Source: Magnolia sinica
Taxonomy: Eukaryota > Streptophyta > Magnoliopsida > Magnoliales > Magnoliaceae
Assembly (NCBI RefSeq): GCF_029962835.1
Contig: NC_080574.1
Coordinates: 22,046,001 to 22,110,000 of the forward strand
Length of the DNA stretch: 64,000 nucleotides
Reading direction: 5' to 3'
Notes under the pieces: model-generated
Told to the model about the DNA's origin: nothing
The model's database searches: none
Seen by the model: the letters and a program-made list of their open reading frames with translations, nothing else
Program-made: the position numbers and the translations under genes
Part shown: one piece after another, positions 33,495 to 45,500 of the stretch
Numbering within the stretch: position 1 is the first letter of the stretch
How the letters are laid out: every line of letters starts with the position of its first letter

Positions 33495-36400
33495 ATGAGT
33501 TTCTTGAAACTTTCAGAGTTCTTCTATTTCCTGACGTTGTCCCGATGGATGCCCTGCAATGAGCTTCTAATGTCCCCGCCCGATCGGACGGTAGCGATGC
33601 CGTCGGCTGGTAAGGGGAGTGATGGGGGGAAGAGATGGGGATTCTTGCGGTGGCTGAGTTTTGACGCGCTGAAGAGCATTGTATTGCTTGGAATGGTATG
33701 GTCGCTGTTGATGTTTGTCGAGATCCGCTTCATACCATCATCGTCAATGTATCCTACTCTGCGCGTTGGCGATCGGATAATTGCTGAAAAGGTAAATGAA
33801 CGGTTCCTGATGATCTTTTCTTTTCGTTTCTTTTTTTTTTTTTTTATTTCATTTGACAATGGAATTGATTAGGACAAAATAATAATAATAATAAAATCAG
33901 TAAGAGAATCATAGCAGAGGTAATTTTTGAATGTGGATTGAATGGTGATCGATGTATTTTGTATGAATTGATAGTGTTAATTTCAATAATTGTGTTCGGT
34001 TCAGTTAGCGGCGATTTGGAAGAGCTGTATCAGTGGTGGCCTATAAATAGACTTTTAACAAAGAAAATGGCTGGATATTCAGTGGTTGAGATCTTTAAAT
34101 CTGAGAGATGTTTGGTTGATGGGCCATCTAACATGATACCCCTTGTACAGTGATTTGGATTGCTGAAATATGGGCCCCAGATATACAAACTGAAAGTCCG
34201 AATGTTCTTTACAAACCTTCAGTTGGAGCATTATATGATATCTCGTTCTAGGAAGGGGTGTATAGCTTTGCTGATTGGCTCGTTTATGGGTCATGCTTTA
34301 GTGTCATGAGGCGGATCCTAGTGGCTACTGTCATTGCTGTCATCAAGTGTTTGTATGAACCTAAATATCTGATCATTCTCCTCAAAATTTAACCCGTTTG
34401 TCTGTGTTATTTATTGCCCCAGGGGAGTTCAGTAGACACATGATTGATCTTTCACCCTATTCCATCAATCGGATGGCCGATAGATCTTGTTAGATTTGTT
34501 GTTTGGTGGATGGCCCACTTGAAGAATTTCGGCTAAAAAACATGCTACAATGTCACTTCTTGAAGATAGTTTACGCCTCTCAAATGGTACAACTGAGCTC
34601 TTGCTTACTGTCTCCAGAATTCAACAAAGCCTAGGCCCTCACAAAGTTTATATCTGGTTGCAGTACCAGAATAATGTCCGTAGTTGGTTTGTACTACAAA
34701 AAAGATAGACTATTGTCTTTTTAACCTTACTCAAGAAACAAGACAAATTTAAAGAGGAGAGAAAGAGTAAAGAAGATTTTTGATGCTCTTCAAATGGGCT
34801 AAGGGTCTGTTTGGATGCTTGTAAGTTCTTTAAGTGTAACATACTTATAGGTGAAAGAAAGTTACATGTAATTCTGTTTGGATGCTTGTAAGTTCTTTAA
34901 GTTTAACTTATGTATAGGAGAAAGAAAGTTATACGTAATTCTATTTGGATACAAGTTGTAACTTACTTATAGGTAATTTAGTTTTTGTATTTGGATAACA
35001 TGTAACTTAGTTATAAGTAATAAGTTGTATATTCACACCAACCAGAGCTTGAAGTAGCGAATTGTTGAAAAATCAGATTGATACATAAAAAAGCTTTGAT
35101 ACAAATATTCCATTTTATTAAGCCCATGTAAATGAATAGTTTGTCTAATTCTTAGGCTAAATTAATCAACAGGTGGGCCATAAAAGTGGGCCCACGTTTT
35201 CGAAATGCTTCTAATGTGGATGCGGTGTGGTCCATGTGAGAGTTGGATGTTCCTAAATTTTTGGGTTGATCCCCTAAAATAATAATAAGAAATGGATGGA
35301 TGACATGGATATAACACATAAATCATGGTGAGCCCCACCTAGCACCATCACTAGTAGTCACTTTTAGCTGACTACTGTGATTTGGCTGCCAACATGTTAT
35401 GTGGGCCCTACCATGATGCATTTGTTTTATCCACGCCATCCATCCACTATTCCGGATCATTTTAAGGCATGAGCCCAAAAATGAGGTACATTCAAATCTT
35501 AAGTGGACCACATCATTGGAAATAGTGTTGATTGAATGCCCACCATTTAAAACTTCTAGTGGGCCACCAATGTTTTGGATCAAATTGATATTTTTTTCCC
35601 TTCATCCAAGTCTTTATGACCTAATTGATAGGTTGGATGTCAAACAAACATCACAGTGGGCCCTAGGAGTTTTTTAATGGACTTTCAATCATGACCATTT
35701 CCTTGTGGTGTGGTCCACCTGAGATTTAGATATGCCTCATTTTTTGAATTAAAGCTTAAAATAATCCGAAAGAATGGATGGACGACGTGGATAAAACACA
35801 TACAAGATGGTGGGCTCCACTTAACACCAACCATTACCCATCCCTCCTAGCCAAACAACGTCCGTCAACTCCGACCCAAAGGAAAAAAGAAGAAGATAAA
35901 CAAACCACCAAAAAAAAAAGGAAAAAGGGAGAGAATAAAAAAGAAAGGATTTTTCTTAAGGCAACCTTGTTAGAACCCGATGGAAGAGGGAGAAGGAGAC
36001 TGAAAGAGGGATATGGAGATGCTGGAGGGGGAGAAGTTGTTTATATAATAAAAGGGCCACCAACCGGCTTTAATATAGTTGCGATTCTCCCCAATGGCAG
36101 CTTGGCAGCCTTTATTGCATCTGAATGCAGCCTCATAGCCTTCAATGGCCATTCAGCCTTCACTCGATCTGAATATAGGTAGGCTTATTCAATGCAAGCT
36201 GCAATTCTTTTCAGAAATTTTGATTTCAAAATTTCCAACCGTTACCTATATCAAAGATACGAGTAACTTAAAAAACGACTCAAGTGCTTGTATCATTTTT
36301 GCCTCTTTCTCCTATAAGAAAGTTAGAGGTTGAGAGAAAGTTACCTGTGACTTTCCTCCCCCAAACACTAACTGCAACAATCCCACCTGTAACTTTGTTA

Positions 36401-38827
36401 CATTTTAGAAATGTTACAGGCATCCAAACGCCCCCCTAAGGTAGGGTTTATATAGGTTTTAGGTAACCTTTGGCGAAGAGTCATATTACGTGAATTAAAT
36501 TAATGCAATAAATACATCCATGCATCCTTTGGTGAATACATGCATTTATAATTATGAAAGGATGCATCCTTTGGTGGATATATGTATATCTCATCATGTA
36601 TGTTCATATACTTTATGGATGATACATGTGTGCACATTTAATTGAAACACAAGATACATGAGTGGCATACACTATATATCTGAAACATATATGCAACAGA
36701 TCTCCTCATATGGCTGTCTTCTTGCTGCATTTTTGTACTTTAATGCATTGATTGCAACCATTAGCTTTGTTGTGTTTGGGCTAGCTGAGATGTGGAGCTC
36801 TATTGATCTCATTGCCAGCCATAGTGCTGGTTCAAAATTGTAAGTGTAATAATAGCTGCTAGAGATCATCAACCCGTTTTAAATTTGTGAAGTTTGATGT
36901 ATGCAGTTTTTTTTTTTGAAGGATTTGATATTTGCAATGGATTGTCCAAAATCCTAGATTGTATGATCAAATTGAATTTTCTAGAGGGAATGCTATACGG
37001 ATTTGATTTTGATCCTCCCAATTTGACAACATTCATGTACTATGTTTGAAAAATGATAGGCTCATGTGTAAGGGATGCTCATTTTCAAAGACTAACTAAA
37101 AATAAATAAAAAATCTATTTGCAATTAACATTCCTCTTTCAGGTTTCATATTACGTCAAAAGCCCTGCTGTCAATGATATAATACTTTTCAGAGCACCTA
37201 CGGAGCTAGTGTTACAGGTTTGGTTGGTAAATTGAACTCGTATGTTTTTGCCTGTTTTATTGATGTTATGTTTAAATCTGATCCTTTTCTTTTTATTTTA
37301 AAATGTGTAGGATACGCGATTCAAGAAGGAAGATGTTTTCATTAAAAGAATCGTAGCAAAAGCTGGAGATATTGTTGAGGTACGCCTCGTGTAATATAAA
37401 TATCTTAGCTTATGTCGCGATGTCCCATGTTCCTTGTATGTTTGCATAATTGTTATAGATGTAGCAACTAAGGATCTAAGGATAGGAATTTATGGTTTTT
37501 TTTTATATAAAAGGAGGACAAGAAAGAAAGAAATTTATGCATTCTGTATACTCTACCCTATTATAGCAAGATGTATACCAAATTAAAACAATAGCTTGAA
37601 TCTTCTAATTTCTAATTCATCTGCACTGCAATTTTATATACAAATTGATATTGTAATTTTTATGTGAAATGATGTATATTATTTTATTTATCGCCCATGC
37701 ATAATGTTATACATATATGCATGTTGTTGCATAAATAGAAGTATAAATCTCTACAATCTGAATATAGATTGACATTACAAGCTAATCTATGCTAGGCATA
37801 TGGAACCAAAATAGTGATCAAGATTGCAGATGATTGATCATCAGGATAACAGAAAATGTAGGGGGCTGACAATTTAGTAACGTTGTGTTAAACAAGGCCT
37901 TCTGATTTTTATACAAATACATTAATCTTGTAAAACGTCTCTTAGTTTTTTTTAACAGAAACTACACTACGCAACCCATCTCCATGATATGATACAAATA
38001 CAGACTGTTATTCCATGTGGGGAATATTGTAGTATGCAATCCATCTCCATTATGTCATAGGGTTTCAGAAAGTTTTCTTATTTTTCTTTCTTTCTTATCT
38101 TCTTTAAGATGTTGATGTTTCCCTTTCTAATCCGTCTTGTAGGTTCATCATGGGCTGCTCTATATTAATGGAATTGCCCGGATTGAAGATTTCATAGCAG
38201 AACGGCCAACTTATAGACTGAGTGCAACTGTGTGCCCCTATTTTCTTATCATGCTGTTTCCCGTCAAATTATCTATATTTTGGCTACCAGCAGAGCGTTT
38301 TCTTGAACAACATTTCGGAGTAGGCAAGGTTCTTGTCAGTTCTTAATGCAGAGTTCACCATCGCATGACAAAAAAGGGAGAGCGAGCGAGCGAGAGAGTG
38401 GGGAGCGAGAATGTAAGAGAATCAACCTTGTTGGCTCCATGTTGTTGACATCTGAGAGCTTCATGATATCACTGGGATTTTTGTCATGAGCCTCAGACGA
38501 TGCGCAGTCTGCTTGGCCTGCCCCGCCATATCAGTTCTTTTCATTTGGGAACCTTTAAACAACTCATGCCATCATTCCATGTTATTTTGCTTGTGCAGAT
38601 TGTGCCGAAAGATCATGTTTATGTGATGGGTGACCATCGCAACATCAGCTTTGATTCCCATTCTTGGTGAGCACTCTATTGCACTGTGAAAGATGACCTT
38701 AGTTTTATCATTTCTCGTTTAGCCAAACTCAGTTCTCTCATTGGCTTCTGATTACAGGGGACCTCTTCCTATCAGAAACATAGTAGGGAGATATGTCATG
38801 ACTTGTTCAAGGCCATCACACCAGTGA
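33495..38827 (+). CDS. Plastid-type signal peptidase I (chloroplast processing peptidase-like), six exons
   Basis: A serine/lysine protease of family S26 that removes export or thylakoid targeting signals, probably membrane-bound in the plastid. Exons: 33495-33791, 37143-37217, 37311-37379, 38143-38229, 38599-38666, 38758-38827; all junctions are GT/AG and the product is 221 residues. A membrane segment (IVLLGMVWSLLMFVEI, about residues 68-83) precedes the active-site Ser motif FIPSSSMYPTLRVGDRI. The general-base Lys is in DVFIKRIVAKAGD. The last box reads GDHRNISFDSHSWGPLP, where most relatives have GDNRN. The N-terminus MSFLKLSEF...RWMPC resembles the short-N-terminus clade of plant chloroplast processing peptidases, which lack the long transit peptide of PLSP1; this chose the start at 33495. 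Intron 1 (3351 bp) is inflated by transposons. Confidence 0.88.
34806..35006. repeat. 67-bp tandem repeat inside the intronic Tourist-like element
   Basis: The phrase TCTGTTTGGATGCTTGTAAG begins at 34806 and recurs at 34873; a diverged third start (TCTATTTGGATACAAG) is at 34940. The unit includes the element's terminal sequence, so the terminal repeat itself has been multiplied. Confidence 0.85.
35170..35840. repeat. Common-core MITE copies nested in the intronic Tourist-like element
   Basis: A right-half copy (about 35170-35375: GGTGTGGTCCATG ... ATGGTGAGCCCCACC) is followed by a fuller copy (about 35395-35825: GTGGGCCCTACCATGATGC ... TGGTGTGGTCCACC ... GATGGTGGGCTCCAC). Clear terminal repeats were not identified. 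Confidence 0.6.
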
Positions 38828-40263
38828 TTTCAAGTAGCAGGGAGCGGATTTGGTCAGGTTGGGGTCCCAAAAGAATTGGTTTGACTGCTTTTCTTCATTC
38901 ATTCTCTTTTGTGATCAAGGCTGTGTTCTTTTCTTTCTTGTCTTCTTCTTCTTCTTCTTCTTTTTTCCTTTCTTCTGTGGATGCAGCCTCAGTTAGCTGC
39001 ATTAAAAGGAAATGAACGCACTACCATCAGCTTGGTGTTTTGTATTTCCAGTGAGGAAGAAACCCCTCACATTGCAGTTACATTCCTTTCAAGTCTGACT
39101 TCATAGAGGCGTGATTATGGTTTTGAAGCCTAGTCCTTCAATATGGATGCTATATGATCATTTTAACTAGTTATTGCAGTTGGGCTCGACAGTTTCATCA
39201 AAATGCAAACTGATATTCAAGAGGCGCAATTATTTACTCTATTTGCAGGAACGATTTCATACTCCTGTGTCTTCTTATGCTGTTTATCAATTACAACTTC
39301 AGCTGCAGATCAGCACTTATGGATGCCAGTCCTAGAATTGTCTGTTGTTATAAAACTGCTGTAGTCGCCTGGTTGATTTGTGTTGACAGGAACCTTCCAT
39401 TTTGCTTATTATCATCCTTGGATTTTCTTTCTTTTTGGTTACCTGATTTATTTATTTTAATCACTGGCATGTAGCTGCAATTCGTGTTTGCTCTGTTGTC
39501 TTGAGACAGGCTTGGTCAGAATGTTGAGGTTCAATAAGCATACCCATCCTCGTGCAAGTAGATGTGCCAATTTGGAATGTGGTGTCAGATCCGAGCTTTC
39601 CACCGGGTGGGCCACTGTTTAGATCCTCTGCCCCAAAAAAATCAGGCCTTTTCACTTTGGTGGGTTGTACTGTACAAAACCAATGGCTGTGAGTAGAGAG
39701 AACTATTTTGACAGCCATCTGTTTTATACTGGTAACCCATCCGAGATGGGAATCGGCCTGTTTCTTTAGTAAGAAGATCTAATCAATGTGGCCCAGCTGT
39801 TGGATATCTCAGATATGCCACGTGGGCTCATAGAACGTCTCCAGTATTTATGGGGATGCTTGGCCTGCATGTGAAATCAGCTCCGACCATACGATGTGTA
39901 ATTACAAGGACCACGACAAACCAAAGTCCAGGAAACGGTTGGGCGAGAGACTCGATTATTACATGGCCCACCGTAATGATTATATGAAATCAACTTGCCC
40001 ATTTATAATTCAGTTGGGTCACACTGGGAGAAACAGTTTGAAAGGTTTGAAAGGTGTGCATTGCCCTGTATGTTGTTTCTAATTTGTGTGGTCCACCTGA
40101 ATCACGGATGGGACTTATTTTCTATCCCTCGACCTACCACCCCGTGACATGCCTGACCATCGGGGTGGATTTCACATGACCACCCCCCTTTTTTTCTCTC
40201 CAACAACCCTATCCTCCAACCTCCATTTCTCTCTCTTCCACCCCTCCAATCCAGTCAGAGGTT
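38828..40263. other. 3' UTR of the signal peptidase gene and intergenic sequence
   Basis: The first several hundred bases after the stop probably contain the 3' UTR. A CTT repeat lies near 38940-38970. No additional gene is recognised. Confidence 0.4.
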
Positions 40264-40590
40264 TGCAGGCCCACCGTGATCTATGGGTTTTATCCAGGCT
40301 GTCCATCCATTTTTCTAGATTATTTTAGGGTATGAGTCAAAAAAATGAGTCAGATCCAGAGATCAAGCGGACAACACCACGGGAAGCAGCGGTGATAATG
40401 ACACTGACAGTTAGAAGCTTGATCCGAAACTTCTGCGGCTTCAATAAGTTTTCAATGATGGGTGTTCAATCCCCACTGTCTAGTCCACTTGAGCCTTGGA
40501 TCTGCCTCATGTTTGGGCTCATAGCCTATAATAAAATGGATGGACAGCGTGGATAAAATCAATAGATCAAGGTGGGCCCCACAGAGCAGT
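40264..40590. repeat. Common-core MITE copy, short
   Basis: GCAGGCCCACCGTGATCTATG at the left and ATCAAGGTGGGCCCCACAGAG at the right form imperfect inverted ends around the usual interior. At about 325 bp it is shorter than the other copies. The boundaries are approximate. Confidence 0.55.
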
Positions 40591-42578
40591 GCCTGGACTA
40601 TTTTGGCCCTTCATGGAACTGGGCCAGGTTTGGGCCATGTTGAACAAAACTGAGTTTGTGGATAACGCATTTGGTAGCATTCACAAATCAACGAGCATCC
40701 AACGCAGGTCATCATTCCCTTGCAATCTAATACATACAGAGTGGGCCCAAGCATATACATACTCTTTTTTTCTTTTTTGTCTTTTAACCGGGGGTCTTGG
40801 GAGGGAGAAGGATCATATGATCCTCGGCCCAATGGTATATATATAATATATTTTTCCATGGGGGCCCTGAGTATTTAATTTGTAAACAATAGGCTCATGG
40901 TTTGATCATCCAACGGTTCATCTGAGGGGCCTCATTTGAACATGGATCCAATAAAAATGGCCAAATTTTCAATCTGGGAAATTTTTGGGGGCATGGGTCA
41001 CACTAGTGTGGCCCATCAGATCAACGCCCTGGATCACAAAACGTTGGCCCCATTAGCCCAAAATCAGCCAAGGCCCATAATTTTTATTTTCCCCAAAAGT
41101 ACCTGCCAAACTGAGGCTAAGCAACGCACATCCTGAAAAAAGTCTTCAAAAATCTTTATCAAGACAAGAGATGACATATGAATGACAAGGCGTGCTCCAC
41201 TGTCATGTTTGGGTGTAAGATGAAGTAAGGCTGGCAACTGAAAAATCTCAGGCGGATGCTATTCATTTTTAACTAAGAAACATCTTCGTCCACAGATATG
41301 CATAATAACACTATCGTCCACCCAAATATTGTACAAACGGGGTACATAGGTTCTGTGATCCAGATAATCAATCTCATGGGTCATCAAGCAGTTGATGGAC
41401 CATGCCCGAAACATCTCCTCAATGAGAATATCCTAACCCACCAGTCAGCGGCCCCACACAGTCTCAAATGGGAGCAAACGAATTGTATGGCAAGGATGAT
41501 CTTCTCATCTGAAAGTTTCGTGGTACTGATCAATGCAGTGGAACCCATTGACTGACTCAGGGGTCCACATCACAGATCCGCCCATCTATTCAGTGTAAAT
41601 TGAGAACTTGGGCTTGGCCCCAGAATGCTTAGATCGAGCATCATATAATTCCTTCATATTCCAAGGGTTTTCTGCAATTGTGCATGCATGTTCACACAAA
41701 AACGAAAAATTAAAAAAGAAGTTAATATACATTCACATACTTTCACCAAAAAGAAAGAAAAAGAAAAAATATCCATAATAGTTGAGAATTCTGAAAAATG
41801 AGAGACCTATAAACAATACACAATCTCTCATTTGCATAGAACCTCCCTCCGTAAAGAATTTTGATCAGATTGAAGAGTACGCAGCCCCTGATTCGAAGGC
41901 AACGAAGGCCCGAAGAAATCAAATCCTCAGCACGATGCAGAAACTTGAAATACTTTCCCATTCAGTCCCATACCGAACTCCATTAAAAAAAAAAAAGAAA
42001 AAGAAAAAAAAAAAAGAAAAAAGACCATAGTCCCATCTATCCATAAAAGAAGGAATATATACCCATTCCCACCAATGCCAACTAGCCAGATTATTTCTTC
42101 CTGTATTATGTAGACGCCTCGGTCCATAAAGAATCTTTGGTCAGATTAAAGAATACCCCCCACCCACATATGAAGGCGCAAGGATGGCCAAAAGGAGATC
42201 AATTTCTAAGGCATAGTGCCATAACCAGCTACTCTTATACACGAAAGTAAGATAGCCATTCCATCCATGCCGACCCAGCAAAAGGTAGAGCAGAAGAGCT
42301 GAAACTATACACTAATATAAACAAAATTAGGTTTTGAGTCCCCCTACCTCTATTATTAGTCTTTCTTGGTCAGGTTAAAATGCAGAGGTGTTTTTTCTTG
42401 AAACCTCCGGGTCCTCACCATATCCATGCCTACTTCATCGATACAAAAAAAAAAGAAAAAGAAAAAAAAAAAGGAGAAATGTCAGACAATCAGAAGAAAG
42501 AATGATAGGAATATAGAATCAGGGTCATCATCACAAACCTGTAGCTTTCTGGGTCTTTTTTTCTCTTCTTTTTTGCTG
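40591..42578. other. Convergent intergenic region and LARP 3' flank
   Basis: This is the tail-to-tail region between the two spliced genes. No gene is recognised. Two poly-A/AAAAAGAAAAAG tracts (about 41985-42022 and 42447-42475, plus strand) lie within the downstream flank of the LARP gene. Confidence 0.45.
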
Positions 42579-45500
42579 TCAACCCCCCCGCCGTTTGGTA
42601 CTGGGATTTTCTTTCGCCAGATCATCGCCATGAGCAGTAGCGCAGAAGATGCTAGGAAGGGCATCAACTGGCTGTGAGTCAGCTGCTTTCAATTCCACCC
42701 CGGATTCCACATCCAATTGGAGACTCTGCATGCTCGCTACCAACTTATTTTGGGGGGAATGTGCCGGGCTCGAAGAGCTTTGTGCTGGAACCCAAGCCAT
42801 CCAATTACCACGCTTCCGCAACTTTTGCCCCTGAGCAAAAATGGCTGTTAAGTGACTTGCACATTTCAAAGCAAAAGTTTAACTTACTATTAATATTATT
42901 AGTATTACTAAGTTCACATTGATTGACGTCAAACGGACTTACTTGTACTTCTACAACAGTTGAAGGCCGTAAAGCTTTGAGAATCAGATTAACATCTTCA
43001 GTCAAGCGTTTAACCTGCAAATGTGAAAATAGCATGCAAATAAATAAACAAACAAATAAATAGAGGCATGTGAAATTATAAGAGTGATTTTAAAGGAGGG
43101 TGTTATTTGATACTCTAGTAGAATATGACACCTGAAAGGATATGTTGGGACATTGGCTGTTGGATCTTGAGCCCTTTTCAATATGACCAAACCGTCTATA
43201 TGATCAGTATGACTGTAGGTGACGGGTACCAAAATAGCTCTCAAATTGAAGTATTTCAACCCTTTGATTATTTAGACCCCCAACCAAATTCAAAGGAAAA
43301 GAGTTAAATGATCAAAGGGAAAAAAATATATCCCAATCTGATTTTAAGTTTTGTACAGTTAGAGAGATCGATCATATAAACAGTTAGAATTATTGGAAGA
43401 TGACCTCAGATCCAAAGGCTAAAGTCCTGATGTATCCCATAGGAATATGTCAAGGTGTATTCTAGTAAACCTCATTTTGGTGTGGGCTCAGCCTACGCGC
43501 AGTTGAAGTGTGAGGGCTACTCATATCAACATTTTAAAATGACAAAGATGCCCCCGTAGAGCAGGTAAAATTTACACCATTGATGGGCTAAGCCAGTAAA
43601 ATTTCAACCATTCACTGGTTCCTAATCAGCCAGACACCTTCAAATTACCTAAATGCCCTTACCTTTGATTCAAATCCCTTCCCTTGTCCTTTGAAAATCC
43701 ACAGTTTAAGACTTCTCTCCAAAAACTAATTGCGCAGGAAAAAAAAAAATTTGCCACTGGCTGCTTGTGTTATATATAGTAGGAATGAGATTGACACCTT
43801 ACGGTTGTGATGGAGGACCTTTGTTTCACAAAATAAATACAACAACAACAACCAATAAAAAAAAAACCCAAGTTGCATAGCAATAAAACCAACACCAGAA
43901 TAAATTAATCTCATGCCAGATAACAGGCTTACCAATATGACTAGCGAACTATTTGACACTTCAAATTTATTTGAAATTATGGCTGAACTTTCTATATCTT
44001 TACAACAACACTGCAAACTGAGATGGAACATAGGAAAAACATTGTAGCACCAGCCCATATTTCTACAGTGAATGAGATGACAATGCTTCTCAAGTTATGT
44101 CACTAACATTGAATCTAACAAGTGAAACCAGATCTATATCCCTCTAGATTTCCTGCAGATGTGAGTGTTTTCTCTAATATATCAATCCTCAAGTGCATGC
44201 AGTAGCAATGTATGTTTCTCAGTAATTTTAGATAACTCCTCACCAAGCACGGCATCCCCTACTCTCCCTTGACCAACTAGAGAAACTCTTGAAAGCTTTA
44301 GTACAGTCACATCACAGTTAAGAACATCTTTGCCAAATTGACATCCTAACCTGCTCTAGGAACTCATTGGGCATCTTTCAAGGAATCAGGGAATTCTCTG
44401 CTATGAAACTTATATCCAAATCCCTTCAAGAACCAAGCAGAACTCTGGTTAATGGTCTTATTCCCATGTCAGGCCATTGAAAGTTTCTAGGTAACAAAAC
44501 CCAAGGACAAGAGAGATGGTTTTCTTTCTTGCTTGCTTAGGGGTTCAACGAGTCTATTGACGACTTGCTCATGGAATGGCATTGTCGGCTGTTCAAAAGC
44601 CGAAAGGAGCTTTTGTGGAATATGGCATTTTTTGGGAGTTCTGTGGAAGGTTGTGGAGAGAAGGGAAAAGAAGAATATTTGATGAAAGAAGGCCATCAGG
44701 TGGTATGCCATACGCTTAAACAAGGTATCAAGTCTATGATCATTAATTGGGTGCTGTCGAGGCAGGAGTTCCGTGGATGCTCATTGGTGGATATGTCAGA
44801 AGAATATTTGATGAAAAATACACAAATGCAAATCAGGGGGTATGCTTAAAAGAGGTATCATCTCTAAGATCATTAGCTGGGTGATTCCGAGGTAGAACTT
44901 TTGTGGATGCTTGGTGGTGAATATGTCAGGATGGTGGGATGGGAACTTTGATAAAGCTCTTAGTGGTTTATCATGCCCATGTTATCTTATTTTTGTGATT
45001 TCCTGTACTTTAGGAGTTTTTTTGGCTTGTATCTTGGCCTCTGTCCTCTGTGTGAGTGATGAGAGTGCCACTGCACTTTGATCATATTCGCTTCTTGCTC
45101 TTCTGCTTAATAAAATTGTCATTAAAAAAACTTCACCAAAAGACTGGAATGTCACTCTGCGAACTTGTAACAGGCCGTTTGTATCTCAGCCCAATCAGAA
45201 ACACATGTGACTTTAGACGTTCATTTTTAGAAAATGTCTTATCTACTGATGAAAACAAAACATGTCATTAGTGCCTGAAGTTGATTTTCAAAAATCTCTT
45301 TACAACAACATCTTTTTTGTCTTTCCTATTTCATAGGAAGGATATGTAAATCAGATAAAACAGGCAATTTCGACACCGCCAAGGTGTGCCATATCTGTTA
45401 CAATACGGCTGTAAAGGCCGATACATATAGGTAACAGCCATAACCGTTACCCGATACAAGGGTGAAACATGGCAATTGATTTTTTGGGACCGTATCGGCT

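Larger units (their letters stand above)
34803..36436. mobile_element. Tourist-like element in signal peptidase intron 1
   Basis: The left end GGGTCTGTTTGGATGC is mirrored by GCATCCAAACGCCCCCC at the right, with TAA on both sides (34800-34802 and 36437-36439), the PIF/Harbinger target. Length is 1634 bp. A 67-bp period repeat fills its left part, and common-core MITE sequence (about 35170-35840) is inserted in the middle. No transposase is seen. Confidence 0.75.

Noticed and set aside
38803-39015. Frame starting MFKAITPV overlapping the end of the signal peptidase gene
   Set aside because: It overlaps the last coding exon in another frame, and its Ser run is only the CTT repeat of the 3' UTR.
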